64,000 nucleotides of DNA. Source: Macrostomum hystrix. Lineage: Eukaryota; Platyhelminthes; Macrostomidae. The position numbers and the translations under genes were made by a program. This document shows positions 1-15,000 of this stretch, piece by piece (position 1 is the first letter of the stretch; every line of letters starts with the position of its first letter). Location: contig CATNEN010000030.1 in NCBI GenBank assembly GCA_950097015.1, positions 62,001-126,000 on the forward strand, given 5' to 3'. The notes beneath the pieces are model-generated. The model had not been told where the DNA came from. It searched no databases and saw only the letters and a program-made list of their open reading frames with translations.

Positions 1-3000
1 GTCAGCTACGAGCTGAACGGCTTCGACGTGAAGCAGCGCTTCGCCTTCTCCAGCGTCAAGTCCAAGCTGCGCCGGGCCGAGGAGCTGGAGGAGATCCACC
101 GGCTGGAGGCCGAGGAGATCAAGAAGCGGACCGAGGAACGGAAACGGAAGCTGGAGAGAGGCTTGCAGACCGAGGAAGAACAGGCTAAGGAGGTGGAGGA
201 AGAGGTGAGAGCTTTTTAATGGGGCCTAAGAGCCGTTAACCCACAATCGGCCTGATTGCGGCCTGCTCCACATCACCTTGCCCCAAACTCCTTTGTCTGG
301 TAAGCCCCCTAGCCGATAAATCCCCCTAACCGCTAAACCCCCCTAGCCGCTAAACCCCCTTGCCGCTAAACCCCCTTGCCGCTAAACCCCCTTGCCGCTA
401 AACCCCATTGCCGCTAAACCCCCTAGCCGCTAAACCCCATTGCCGCTAAACCCCCTTGCCGCTAAATTCCTTGCCGCTAAACCCCATTGCCGACAAAAAT
501 CCTAGCTGCCTAACTCCCTTGCCGTCCAAACGTCTTGCCGCTAAACCCTTAGCGCCACTCCCCCTTGCCGCCAAACCCACTTGGCACCAAGCCCCCGTAC
601 CACCTAGCCAACCCTCCAGTCGCAAAAACAATAACCGAAAGATTTGAGTGCAACGCTGAATTTTAGTCCGCAATCAGAGAAGCATCAGTCCAGGAGGCGA
701 TTAACTTTGTAAGGCCACAAATGTCAATCAGAGAGTTCCCAGAGTTGCCACTTATTTTCCCTTAATCAAGTCGTGTGGTGTGTCCCTCCATGCATCATTG
801 CCCGCTTCACTAACCAGTGTATCCACCGCCAAAATGTTTTCGCCCGTTCAGTTAACTTCACTGCCGCCCTGCTATTCACATTAATTTTTTTAGCGTCAAG
901 AACGATTTCAAATTTATTAGCGACTTCTGGGGTTAATTAGTTTGCGGATTAGATTATTGAGAACGGACTGCTAAACATCAGCTCAACATCTTTCTTTCTG
1001 AGGACCAGAGGTGAGAAGGGACCAATGAGAGAAGAACAGTCATTAGAAGGGACCAATCAGAGAAGAACAGTCGTTAGAAGGGACCAATCAGAGAAGAACA
1101 GTCATTAGAAGGGACCAATCAGAGAAGAACAGTCATTAGAAGGGACTAATCAGAGAAGAACAGTCATTAGAAGGGACCAATCAGAGAAGAACAGTCGTTA
1201 GAAGGGACCAATCAGAGAAGAACAGTCATTAGAAGGGACCAATCAGAGAAGAACAGTCGTTAGAAGGGACCAATCAGAGAAGAACAGTCATTAGAAGGGA
1301 CCAGTCAGAGAAGAACAGTCGTGAGAAGGGACCAATCAGAGAAGAACAATCGTGAGAAGGGACCAATCAGAGAAGAACAGTCATTAGAAGGGACCAATCA
1401 GAGAAGAACAGTATTAGAAGGGACCAATCAGAGAAGAACAGTCATTAGAAGGGACCAATCAGAGAAGAACAGTCATTAGAAGGGACCCATCAGAGAAGAA
1501 CAGTCGTGAGAAGGGACCAATCAGAGAAGAACAGTCGTTAGAAGGGACCAATCAGAGAAGAACAGTCGTGAGAAGGGACCAATCATAGAAGAACAGTCAT
1601 TAGAAGGGACCAATCAGAGAAGAACAGTATTAGAAGGGACCAATCAGAGAAGAACAGTCATTATAAGGGACCAATCAGAGAAGAACAGTCATTAGAAGGG
1701 ACCAATCAGAGAAGAACAGTCATTAGAAGGGACCAATCAGAGAAGGCAAGTAGCGAGAAAGGCCGCATTTATGAAAAATTGTCATGGAATGTTAAATAAT
1801 CTATTATAACTAGTAGTCCCTAAAATGAGCACACGGGTGGTACTAACTTTCTTGAAATATAGTTTTGCAAAAGTAAATAGAAAAACAGGACGACTTGGAC
1901 CTTCTAGTACTAACATAAAAAATATCAAACTAAAAGTAAATTTTGTGCGTCGTTATATCGGTTAGTTTAGTTAAACTGTATGTTTGGGCATTTAGCGTTA
2001 TGTACGCTCAACAAAAGCGGATTCGCACTACTAAAAGTAGACTCTGGTTGACTAAAAGTTTCAAGAATAATTGCATAGCGATGTTTCTCTCGCGCAACAG
2101 GAGAAAGAGATCGCCAAGCGACGCGCCGAGGAGCAGAAGTGGGAGCCCTACTACCCCGAGGAGCCGTCGCCGATCCTGTGCGGCCTGGTGCAGGATCAGC
2201 GGCCCGAAGCGTTCTGGCTATCAATGGGCGGCTACGACTCCGGCTACCTGTACCAGTGCGAGTACCCGGCCGAGGGCCAGACGCCAGCCGATTTTGAAGC
2301 GGCCAAACGCGAGCCGGCCCGCAGTGTGACAGTGAAAGACTCGTCAGACGTCCCAGTGACTGTCATCTGCTTCAGCCGATCCGGCAAGCGGGCCTACTTC
2401 GGCATGCAGAACGGCAGCATCCGGGTGCAACTGTTGGACAAGTCGTTCGACATTGGCAGCATGACCAGCCAGTGGAGCCTGTCAATGCACGACAACGACT
2501 ACGGCGCGGTGACCGGCATCTGTCCCAGCCACGACGATGCCTATCTGGTCAGTGTTGGCCGCGACGGCAATTACTTCGTGTACAGCGTGATGCCGGAGCA
2601 GGAGATGCAGGAGCGTCAGGCAGCGGCGGCCTCCGCCAAGGCGGCCGTCCTGCCCTCGGCCAAGAAAATCCAGCGCGGCGACGATATCGACGATCCAGGA
2701 GCTTACAGCATCGAGGAGGACAAGCAGAAGTCCGAGCACGACAGGCGGGTCAAGCTGGCCGAAGAGAAGAAGGCCGGAATTAGGCGCCGGGTGAACGAGC
2801 TGCGCGTGGAGTTCCGCAAGTTGAAGGAGCTCAACCAGGTGAGAGAGCGATCAGCTCCGACCTGCTACAGCTATCTGAGAATCGCTCAAACACTCAATGA
2901 ATGGCTCAAACACCAGGGAGTAGCTCAAGCGATAGACTTGAGATCACTTCAGATCTTAAGTGGTTCGCTTCAGATTTCTAGGAAATCACTTCAGATTTCT

Positions 3001-6000
3001 AGGAAATCACATTCAGATTTCTAGGAAATCACATTCAGATTTCTGGGAAATCACTTTAGATTATTAAGAAATCCCTTCAGATCTCCAGGATTTCATTTCA
3101 GACTGCTAAAAATCACTTCAAATTTCTCGGAAATCACTTCAGATTTCTAGGAAATTCGCTTCAGATTTCTCGGAAAGAATCATGTCTAGGAAATCAATCA
3201 CTTCAGATTTCTTGAAAATCACTTTAGAAAGAAATGGTTTCTGAAGAAACCATTTTAGATCTCTATGAAATCGCTTAGATCTCTAGGAAATCGCTTCAGA
3301 TCTCTAGGAAATTGCATCTTATCTTTTAGAAATCGCTGCAACAAACATGAAAATCGGCTCGACATCGCAGGATAAATCTCACAGCCTCCATGAAAATGCA
3401 AAAAAACTTGGGAACCGCAAAGTATTATCCTCGTAAATCTCAGTCATACGTATAGAGAATCTGAACCATCGAATCCACCACAGGCCCTGCCAGAGCGCAT
3501 TCAACTGCGCCAGCGCGAGTTCGAGATGGTGCCCCAGCTAAAGCTGGACATGCAGGAGCAGCGCAAGCAGAAGATCCGCCTCGTTGAACGCGAACTAGCC
3601 TGGGAATCTGAGCGCTGTCAGATTGCTTTGAACAAACTGCGCAAGCGCTTCTTAGACGAGCTGGAATGCGAACTGGTGGTGGTTCGGGCCATTGAGAGCG
3701 ACCACGAGGTGGCCTCGATTCGGACGGCTAAGCTGAGCGAAGCCTTCAATCGGCTCAAGGAGGAGATGGAGCGTAAGCGGACGCTGGCTAGCCAGAAGGA
3801 CGCTACTAGGGACGCCACGCTTATCTCGGCTAGTGAGTTTCTCTCTGATTCTACCATCGTATTATTTGCGGCGCATCAAAGGAATGTAGATATGTACAGT
3901 TGCGGCGCATCAAAGGAATGTAGATATGTACAGTTGCGGCGCATCAAAGGAATGTAGATGTGAACAGTTGCGGCGCATCAAAGGAATGTAGATGTGAACA
4001 GTTGCGGCACATCAAAGGAATGTAGATGTGAACAGTTGTGGCGCATCAAAGGAATGTAGATGTGAACAGTTGCGGCACATCAAAGGAATGTAGATGTGAA
4101 CAGTTGCGGCACATCAAAGGAATGTAGATGTGAACAGTTGCGGCGCATCAAAGGAATGTAGATGTGAACAGTTGCAGCACATCAAAGGAATGTAGATATG
4201 TACAGTTGCGGCGCATCAAAGGAATGTAGATATGTACAGTTGCGCCACATCAAAGGACTAAGCGTATAGTTGCGGCACATCAAAGGACTAGGTGTATAGT
4301 TGCGGCGCTTCAAAGGAATGTAGATCTGTACAGTTGCGGCACATCAAAGGAATGTAGATGTATAGTTGCGGCACATCAAAGGACTAGGTGTATAGTTGCG
4401 GCGCATCAAAGGAATGTAGATCTGTACAGTTGCGCCACATCAAAGGAATGTAGATGTATAGTTGCGGCACATCAAAGGACTAGGTGTATAGTCGCGGCAC
4501 ATCAAAGGAATATGTACTTATTCGCGCGACGTGTCAAAAGGCCATTAAAGGACTAGATACGAGTATTTAGACTCATATATATTTAAAGCAACAAGCTGCA
4601 CTGAAAAAAAGTTTTTTGCCTCAAAGAAGTTAAATTTGGAGGACGTGAAGTACCAACAATTTTCGAGAATGCTTAATATCCTCCGCGTACTACTAACGTC
4701 CTCTTCATTGCAGATCAACGTAAAAATGGGATTTTTCTCTAATTTCCTCATTTTTTTATTCATCATTCATACTAACACACTTACTAACATTCCACAATGT
4801 AATATAAGGATTTGATTGATCTCAACCTGGACCCTCTGAGTGTAAAGAAGTTAATATTTTAATTATTAACACGATTAACAAATTAAATAAACAATTTATT
4901 TCAATTAAAACATTCTGTCGTCTATTACCAAGTAGTAGCTCGTATATAAGTGCACCGATAAATATTATTTACTAAAACTAGATAAATTGGTAACGCATGT
5001 GTAATAATTTATTAATAAGGATACTTAATTATGCATGCACTGTTTTCAGAGCAAAGACTTCAGATACACCGAGAATTAACCACAGTGCAGAGTAAGATAG
5101 CGAAAGTCTGTCTGTCAATTTGGTTTGTTTGACAAGGTTTCTGTGCAGTTTTTTTTCTATATCCTATTATCTAGTCCTTGCTGCACTGAGATTAGCTTTC
5201 ATAATACTAAAACAGCATGCAGCTGGTCCTATTGAAATTTGCACCGACTATCTTTGTTTAAAACAAAGCACTATTTTCTGAGAAAGTGATTTAAGCTGCA
5301 CATATTGTGACTATCTGTGATTATTGAATGATAACGCATGATTTTGACAATGCAAATCCACTTCCTTATTCAGGGATGTTTTTACTTTTTAATTAATTGG
5401 TTTTTCTATTGAATTTCTCCTCTTAAGCAACAGCATGGCTTGTCTGCTTTGTTTTAATTGATTACAAATTCTGGCATCATTTTAAGTTGTAGATTTTTAT
5501 CGATTTAAGCTACCATCTAATTTACTTTTATTTATTTTTTTGCTTAAGAATCAATTACTGATGAGACCGAAACTAAATATATTATCTTAATGTATATTTT
5601 TTCATTTTTTCTTAAAAAGTTCTTAGTCTGTGAAGATTCTAGTTTGTGAATATTCTAGTTTGGGAAGATTCTGGTTTGGGAAGATTCTAGTTTGGGGAGA
5701 TTCTTGTTTAGGAAGATTCTGGTTTGGGGAGATTCTGGTTTGGGAAGATTCTGGTTTGGGGAGATTCTGTTTCACAAAGTTGCTAGTTTGTGAAGTCTTT
5801 GATTCGTAAAATATCGGCATTGAAATGTTATTGTTATTTACAAAAGATGTTGCTTGTGAGTCTCCTGTAGTCGGGAGCCAGACCTGCTAGGACTCCGCGA
5901 GCAGGCTCAATCATAAGTCGCTCGTCCTCCCCTGGCCAACCAATCGCAGAGGAAGCCACGCAGGAGGCGTCAGCAGAAAAGGAGGAGGAGACTCTGCAGA

Positions 6001-9000
6001 AGATCAACCTGAAGGGCGCCAGAGGCGAGCGCATTCAGCGCCAGTTGCGCAAGGTGGAGGAGAAGAAGCGCAAGAGGGCTCAGCGAAGGCAGGAGCGTCA
6101 GGAGCTGGAGCAGAGTAAGCCGTCTGACGACTACGACGATCCGGAGGACGTCCGGGCTATTCAAGAGGCGCGCGACAATATGGGCGACTTTAAGTTGAAG
6201 TCAGCTAGCGACTATATTGTGCCTCAGCATCTGCGACTGAGCTCCGACAAGTCGCGACAGAAGCTCATTGATCTGGATGAAAAGGTGGGTGGTCTTGTTG
6301 CCGGGTGTCAGGTTGTTCCTAGAGTGTCAGATTTTTTGAGGGTGTCAGGTTGTTCCGAGGTTTCCGAGGGTGGTACCGGATTCTTCCCAGAGTGGTGTCA
6401 GATTGTTCCCAGAGTGGTGTCAGATTATTCCTAGAGTGGTGTCAGATTGTTCCCAGAGTGGTGTCAGATGATTCCCAGAGTGGTGTCAGATTATTCCCAG
6501 AGTGGTGTCAGATGATTCCCAGAGTGGTGTCAGATTGTTCCCAGAGTGGTGTCAGATGATTCCCAGAGTGGTGTCAGATTATTCCCAGAGTGGTGTCAGA
6601 TTATTCCCAGAGTGGTGTCAGATTATTCCCAGAGTGGTGTCAGATTATTCCCAGAGTGGTGTCAGATTATTCCCAGAGTGGTGTCAGATTATTCCCAGAG
6701 TGGTGTCAGATTATTCCAGAGTGGTGTCAGATTGTTCCCAGAGTGGTGTCAGATTATTCCCAGAGTGGTGTCAGATTATTCCCAGAGTGGTGTCAGATTG
6801 TTCCTAGAGTGGTGTCAGATGATTCCCAGAGTGGTGTCAGATTATTCCCAGAGTGGTGTCAGATGATTCCCAGAGTGGTGTCAGATGATTCCCAGAGTGG
6901 TGTCAGATTATTCCCAGAGTGGTGTCAGATTATTCCCAGAGTGGTGTCAGATTGTTCCCAGAGTGGTGTCAGATTGTTCCCAGAGTGGTGTCAGATTATT
7001 CCTAGAGTGGTGTCAGATTATTCCCAGAGTGGTGTCAGATTATTCCCAGAGTGGTGTCAGATTATTCCCAGAGTGGTGTCAGATTGTTCCCAGAGTGGTG
7101 TCAGATGATTCCCAGAGTGGTGTCAGATTATTCCCAGAGTGGTGTCAGATTGTTCCCAGAGTGGTGTCAGATTGTTCCCAGAGTGGTGTCAGATTATTCC
7201 TAGAGTGGTGTCAGATTATTCCCAGAGTGGTGTCAGATTATTCCCAGAGTGGTGTCAGATTATTCCCAGAGTGGTGTCAGATTGTTCCCAGAGTGGTGTC
7301 AGATTGTTCCCAGAGTGGTGTCAGATTGTTCCCAGAGTGGTGTCAGATTATTCCTAGAGTGGTGTCAGATTATTCCCAGAGTGGTGTCAGATTATTCCCA
7401 GAGTGGTGTCAGATGATTCCCAGAGTGGTGTCAGATTGTTCCCTGTTCCATGTTTAAATTAAACTTATAACTAGTTAATAAAACAAAAATAATCGACTCG
7501 TTGGCTTCCGCGCTAGTTCTACACTCCAGCCTTGCGCATCAGGAAGATCGCTTTAGATCTGGAGGGTCAGGTAAAAAAAGGCGAATAGCGGAGAGAAATA
7601 ACAGGCCTCATTCGCCTTTAAAAGTACATTTTTCTTTATCAATTCAGCATGTCACTCACGAAGAATTCGTTTAATTCTTGATTTATTCACTCGAGAAATT
7701 CTACAAAAGTTTTCCACTCGTTCACCAAGACAGGTGGAGATGCGTTTAAGAGAGAAAATGAAAAAAACAACTTGATTTTTTTATTCTTTGCTAGTTTTTT
7801 TGTGTTAGTTTTTTTGACAAGCAAATAGGCTTGTTGAAGCATTGGGTTCCCCCCATGACAATTTTTCGTGCTGCACCCGAGCTACGAGCTCGGGTTCTCA
7901 GCACACGAAACTCAAGAACACGGGCCAACTTTTTGTTGCGCATCTTCTGAAACAAAACTTAACTCGCGAGCTTTTCAGACCACAGTAAATCATTGCCTAG
8001 CTGTCAACCAATCAGTCACCACCCAAGCGCTGTTAGCATTCAGGCGCTGCCAAAAAATCCCCCCTTAGTGTAAAAAGCACGCGCCAAAAATGGCTTGGTA
8101 GTCCTACTGTTAATATGAGTATCAGCATTAGATGCGGGGGAAATATGGGCTGTATGGTGTGGCACTCCCCCAGTCCATGGACTGGTGAGCTGTACACAGC
8201 CTTTAGAAGCAAATTACACGAACTACTTTGCAGACCTACCTGCACAAGTGCGACTTCAACAGGCGTCTGCTGGCTCTGCGGGACCGCAAGAAGCAGCTGG
8301 TTCAGCAGCTCAACGCCAAGCTGCAACAGCTGGAGGCCATTCAGCTGCGACTGCGGCCTGAGGACCGGAAGCCGCTGCCACCCAGGCTGGCGATGCATCC
8401 CAGCGAGACGCCGGAGAAGTCAGTCCCCACATTTTGGAGTCTTTTGGAGGCTTGGGGGAAATTCTGGAAGGTTTTGAAGAAGATTCTAGAATATTTAGAA
8501 AGATTCTGGCGTGTTTAGGGAGATGCTGGAGTTTTAAGAACGATTACTGAATGTTTAGGAAGATTCCTGGGTGTTTAGGAAGATTCTGGAGTATTTGGGA
8601 AGATTCTGGGGTATTTAGGAAGATTCTGGAGTATTTGGTAAGATTCTGGGGTATTTGGTAAGATTCTGGAGTGTTTGGTAAGATTCTGGAGTGTTTGGTA
8701 AGATTCTGGGGTATTTGGTAAGATTCTGGGGCATTTGGTAAGATTCTGGGGTATTTGGTAAGATTCTGGGGTATTTGGTAAGATTCTGGAGTATTTGGTA
8801 AGATTCTGGGGTATTTGGTAAGATTCTGGGGTATTTGGTTAGATTCTGGAGTATTTGGTAAGATTCTGGAGTATTTGGTAAGATTCTGGGGTATTTGGTA
8901 AGATTCTGGAGTATTTTGTTAGATTCTCGAGTGTTTGGGAAGATTCTGGAGTGTTTGGTCAGATTCTGGAGTATTTGGTAAGATTCTGGAGTGTTTGGGA

Positions 9001-12000
9001 AGATTCTGGAGTATTTAGGAAGATTCTGGAGAATTAGGGAAGATTCTAAAGCAATTGTAAAGCAATGACACTCATCCAATCCAGGAAATATGAGTACACC
9101 CAGGATACTCTGCTGGAATTCAAGGCGGAGATGGAGGCCAAGGCCACCGTGGCTGTCACAGGCGAGGACGAGCAGGGTTTCTCGGCCTTCAAAAAGGTTT
9201 GCCAGTGTTAGAAATGTTTGATTCAACGCTTGTGTTTGTGTTTAACCCTCTACCCCAATTACCTGCTAGTTTATATCATACCCAATTAGCCCTCTCGATA
9301 CACGAAAACACCTGTGCCAACTTAAACAATACTTCCTTGTAATCTTTGATTTCAGGACAACGAAAGGGTAAATTTCAGTTTGTATTTGTATCGATAAGTT
9401 AGTGATTAGTGAAAACTTTAATGAATATCAACTGTAAAGCACAATTTGAAACAAAACTCCGAGTGTTACAATCAGTACTAATATTACTAACCTTATCAAA
9501 TTCGTTACTAACAGTAGTCACTTACATAAAGTACTAGGATTACTTGAGCACATATTATTAGTAAATTAGCAGTTTTAGAAAATTTAATGACAAATAATTA
9601 CAGAATAAACAATTAATTAATAGCATTGCTAATCTCTCCTACTATACGGACATTTAAAAACATGCGTACTGATCAGTACTGTCTCCTTGTGTACAATCGG
9701 ACATCATATGCGTGTGTGTATGTACCGCTTTTAATGTTCCGCAAGCCTACTTAGAGTAGAATTTTGTTTATATGATAATTTATTTAATAAAATTAGAAAA
9801 TAATTGATTGCTCGCAGGCCGCCGCTGCTCGTCGAAAGATTCGGGTTGGTATAAATAAAGCCACAATTCTCCGAACGTTCATCACTTACTACTTATCTGA
9901 CTATAATAAGTAGCCTATTTGCACTTAAAGAATGAATCGCTATATTTGCAATCTGGTTTCAATGCACAAACTTCCCCGACTTTGAGTCCGAGTTTGGTGC
10001 TTGGAATGCCAAAATGCACTCAGACGAAGATAAAAAATTCCTGTCTGTCTTTTTGCCTTGCTAAGCCTTGTTGTGTAATGCTCTGTGTTCGATTGTCTTG
10101 TCTTGTCTCCTGTTTTCTTGTATTTTTGGCGCAATTTTGGACAAATCGACCAATGAAGCTGAAGTGAAGTGAGAAATTTATTTTATGGCCAACGGTAACC
10201 ACCCCCGTTGCATCAATACCGTTTTTACCATAGACAAGAAAATCCTCTGAAAAATCTAGCTAAAAGAACGTCAGTGTTTAAGAATTGTGAGTGTTCAGGG
10301 AGATTCTGGAGTGTTTTGGAAGATTTCTGAGTGTTTAGCGTCCCATGCTACTTAAAGTAAAGTACTATTTTTTTCAGCTTTTAGTATTCCTGTCCAGGTT
10401 TTAATAAGTTTTCTATTTTATTGGCGAGTTATTTCTAAGGACGTATAATTAGACTGTACTGCAAATCTTCTGTTTAATTAGACGTGTTTCTTCTTTATAA
10501 AAAAATGGTGATACCATATCCCAGTTTGCTTTGGAGTTCAGTAAATTCAAAGTTGACTTTTCGAATCCGAATAGGCTGCGGGCATCGGCGGTGGTCTGGC
10601 TCCGCCCAGCGGCATCATCGGCGGAGCTTCGTCGTCCATGCTGACAGACGGCGGCGCAGATTCAGCTTCGGCCGTCGGCGACAAGTCTAGCGTTCTTGGC
10701 GTCGCCGGCGCCTCCCTATCGGCGCTGCAGTCGGAGCGGCTGGCAGCCGAGAATCTTCGCTGCCTGTTCACTCAGGGCCAGCTGCTGCGCGAGTTCCAAT
10801 CGGCGGTGAGAAATTTCGACTGCGAGGTGCGCCTACTGAGGCACGAGAAGTTCGACTTGGACTCAAAACTTAAACGGGCCGAGCTGCGCCAGATCACCCT
10901 GTTCGAGGAGTTCCAGTTGCTACAGCAGTTTGAGATCTCCGAGAGCACGCTGGCTAACAGGGTTGAGCAGCGCGGAGAGGAGAAAATCGATGTGCAGAAC
11001 AAGGTGAGCAGCCCAACGGGTGACTTTTCTATATCTAACAGGTGAATCTTCTTATCTAACAGGCGACTCTTTCTTATCTAACAGGCGAGTCTTTCTTGTC
11101 TAACAGGTGACTCTTTCTTATCCAACAGGCGACTCTTTCTTGTCTAACAGGTGACTCTTTCTTATCTAACAGGCGAGTCTTTCTTGTCTAACAGGTGACT
11201 CTTTCTTATCTAACAGGCGACTCTTTCTTGTCTAACAGGTGACTCTTTCTTATCTAACAGGTGACTCTTTCTTGTCTAACAGGCGACTCTTATCTAACAG
11301 GTGACTCTTTCTTATCTAACAGGTGACTCTTTCTTATCTAACAGGTGACTCTTTCTTATCTAACAGGTGACTCTTTCTTGTCTAACAGGCGACTCTTATC
11401 TAACAGGCGACTCTTTCTTGTCTAACAGGTGACTCTTTCTTATCTAACAGGTGACTCTTTCTTGTCTAACAGGCGACTCTTATCTAACAGGCGACTCTTT
11501 CTTGTCTAACAGGTGACTCTTTCTTATCTAACAGGTGACTCTTTCTTGTCTAACAAGTGACTCTTTCTTATCTAACAGGTGACTCTTCCTTATCTAACAG
11601 GTGGATCTTTCTTGTCTAACAGGTGACTCTCCCTTATTTAACTGGTGACTTTTTACTAAATAACAAAGAGTCAAAAAGAACTCTTAACTCCACCCCACCC
11701 CAAACCCGCCGCAGGTGGTTGACTGCACTTCGAAGATCGAAGCCAAGAAGAAGGACATCGAACGGCTGCAGGAGAAAGATCGGCTGCAGTTTGAAAGCTT
11801 CAAGGAGAGCCTTGGCGAGGGCAACAAGTTTGCTGAGTACTTGACTAAGGTCTACAGGAAGCGAATCAAGCGCAAGAAGGTTGAGAAGGAGGGCGAAGGT
11901 GAGCAGGCGGTCTATTGAGCTGGACTCTTGCATAGCTCATGCTTCTCCTTGCTAAAACTATTTTTGCTAACTCTCTAATGCTTTACCACACTAGCCTCTC

Positions 12001-15000
12001 TTGCAGATAATAACTAAAAACTTAGAAACTGCCTTTGGAAAATGCCCGCCCACTGCCTTTGACATATTTTCATACCTGCCATTCCTAGCATATCTTCCTC
12101 ATTGCTTCATTAACTCCTCTCTCCCCTGTCTTATTTCTCCCCTGTCTCATCTCTCCCGTGTCTTATCTCTCCCGTGTCTCATCTCTCCCCTGTCTTATTT
12201 CTCCCGTGTCTCATCTGTCCCCTGTCTCATCTCTCCCCTGTCTCATCTCTCCCCTGTCTCATCTCTCTCATGTCTCATTTCTCACGTCTCATCTCTCTCA
12301 TGTCTCATTTCTCCCGTCTCATCTATTCCCTGTCTCATCTCTCCAGTGTCTCATCTCTATTCTGTCTCATCTCTTCCTTGTCTCATCTCTCTCCTGTCTC
12401 ATCTCTCACCTGTCTCATTTCTCCCCTGTCTCATTTCTCCCCTGTCTCATTTCTCCCCCGTCTCATCTCTCCCCCGTCTCACGTCTCCCCTGTCTCATCT
12501 CTGACCTGTCTCATCTCTCCCCTGTCTCAGTAGCATAACCAATAGCCGAAACTAACCAAACAATATTGCAGCGGATTCAGACAGAAATCATGATGGCGCA
12601 GACGAACTATTTAACATGGGTAATCTCTTTTCGGCGCCACGTTAATGTAGTTCACTGTCACAGTAGATGATCAATAAATCAATAATTGTGTCCAGATTGC
12701 TTGCGTGCATGCCCTAAATATTTTAGTTTTAATCAAAAAAGAAATAAAACAAAAATTAGAATCAGAATAAATCGATAAAAAAATTAAACACGCAAAGTTA
12801 GCAGTAATTAGCTCCGTTATCTATTTGACGAAATGATTCTCTCAAAGGCGGACACATTAGTGCGCACGCCTTTCTTCAATGATCTGACGCAATCGATTTC
12901 TAAGAAAGGCACGAAAAGAAATTCCCAAATTGTTGCTTTCAGCGCATCGAGAGCGTAAGTGAATATTTAATTATTTGTTGTCCGTAACTCATCATCTTCG
13001 TGACTTTGTTTTGGCGCCTGTTTCGCATTTTCAAATTCACATTCTTTAATAAGTCTTTAATTTAAACAAAAACAAACGAGTTAATTAAAAAAATAACGCA
13101 CAATTTATTAAAAGATTTATGTAAATGTCACAATGATATACTTTATGAAAAATTGACTAGAGAAAATGATAGATTCACAAACTTTTATTAACCATGTTGC
13201 TATTTTTTATTAGCCTTTTGTGGCTTCAGCGTCGGACTCACGACTTTAACGCCGGGGTTCGATTCTTGACTCAACTGGAACTATTTTTGTTCTTTAGCAA
13301 GAAATTACACCCAACATTGCTACAGTTCACTAAGCTGTTAGATGGGTACCAGCAATAGCTGTTAGTACTCTTTAATCGAAGTTGTGAAAAGAGTGTCTGT
13401 CTGTGACTGTCTGTCACACAATCGTTGAATACCTCGAGGTTGTGGAGAGATAGCGACTTGATTCTTGCTTTTGGAAGGTTTCCAACCAAAAGTTAGTCCC
13501 TGTTCTAGAATTTCATAAGCCAAAAGATACAGTTATGTCTTGTAAAGTACAAACAGCCAGTCGTGTTCTACGTCAACGCTGCTCCTAGCCAAACGTTGCA
13601 GCCAGGCAAGCTGCTTCAGCTATCCGTGTCTATGTGTTAAATAGCGATCGGAAATTGTATTGTTGTGTTAATTGTTTCTTAATAAGACCTTTTTAATGTG
13701 AATTTTATCTAGCCGAGTCTTTTTTTAATCTCCAGAAAAAAAATTTCAATTTAAATCGTCCAACTATAAGTAGCTTACTTAATAATTCGTCTTCCGATAC
13801 GCCGCCAGACGCAGACGACGATGACGAATCGGAATCTGAAGATGACTCGGACTTCGAGTCTGAGGAGGAGGAGTCGGACGGTGAGGGCGTCCGCTACGAC
13901 CTGGACATCTGCCCAGCCGGCTGCGACCAGGCTCTTTACGACAGCACCTGCGCGCTGCGAGAGAAGCGGCTAGACATGGAAGAGGAGCTAGCCGAGGAGC
14001 GCAAAACCATGGAAGCGCTGCGCAAAGAGCTCGAGGGCCTGCAAAAGAAGGCCAGGGCGGTGGAAAGTGCTTTGGCCCAGGCCGAGAAGGAGCTGGAGGC
14101 ATTCCAGTTGGAGAAACAGAGCAAGCTTAATGAGCTCGAGACGGTGAGCTGCTCCACTGCACTGTTCAGAACACCCACCCGCCTCACTGCCCTAAACTAG
14201 CCATATAACCACACTCCCTGCCACCTCACTCCCTGCTGTCCACTGGCCAGATAACACCTACCTCACTCCCTGCCCTCCACTGGCCAGATAACATCCACCT
14301 CACTCCCTGCCCTCCACTAGCCAGATAACACCCGCCTCACTCCCTGCTGTCCACTAGCCAGATAACATCCACCTCACTCCCTGCCCTCCACTAGCCAGAT
14401 AACACCCGCCTCACTCCCTGCTGTCCACTAGCCAGATAACATCCACCTCACTCCCTGCCCTCCACTAGCCAGATAACACCCGCCTCACTCCCTGCTGTCC
14501 ACTGGCCAGATAACACCCACCTCACTCCCTGCCCTCCACTAGCCAGATAACACCCGCCTCACTCCCTGCTGTCCACTAGCCAGATAACATCCACCTCACT
14601 TTCTGCCCTCCACTAGCCAGATAACACCCACCTCACTCCCTGCCCTCCACTAGCCAAATAACACCCGCCTCACTCCCTGCTGTCCACTAGCCAGATAACA
14701 TCCACCTCACTCCCTGCCCTCCACTAGCCAGATAACACCCGCCTCACTCCCTGCTGTCCACTAGCCAGATAACACCTACCTCACTCCCTGCCCTCCACTA
14801 GCCAGATAACACCCACCTCACTTCCTGCCCTCCACTAGACAGATAACACCCACCTCACTCCCTGCCCTCCACTAGACAGATAACACCCACCTCACTCCCT
14901 GTCCTCCACTGGCCAGATAACACCCGCCTCACTTCCTGCCCTCCACTGGCCAGATAACACACACCTCACTTCCTGCCCTCCACTAGACAGATATCACCCA

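Noticed and set aside
6350-7457. Plus ORFs across the 22-bp array
   Set aside because: Repeat read-through inside a CFAP44 intron.
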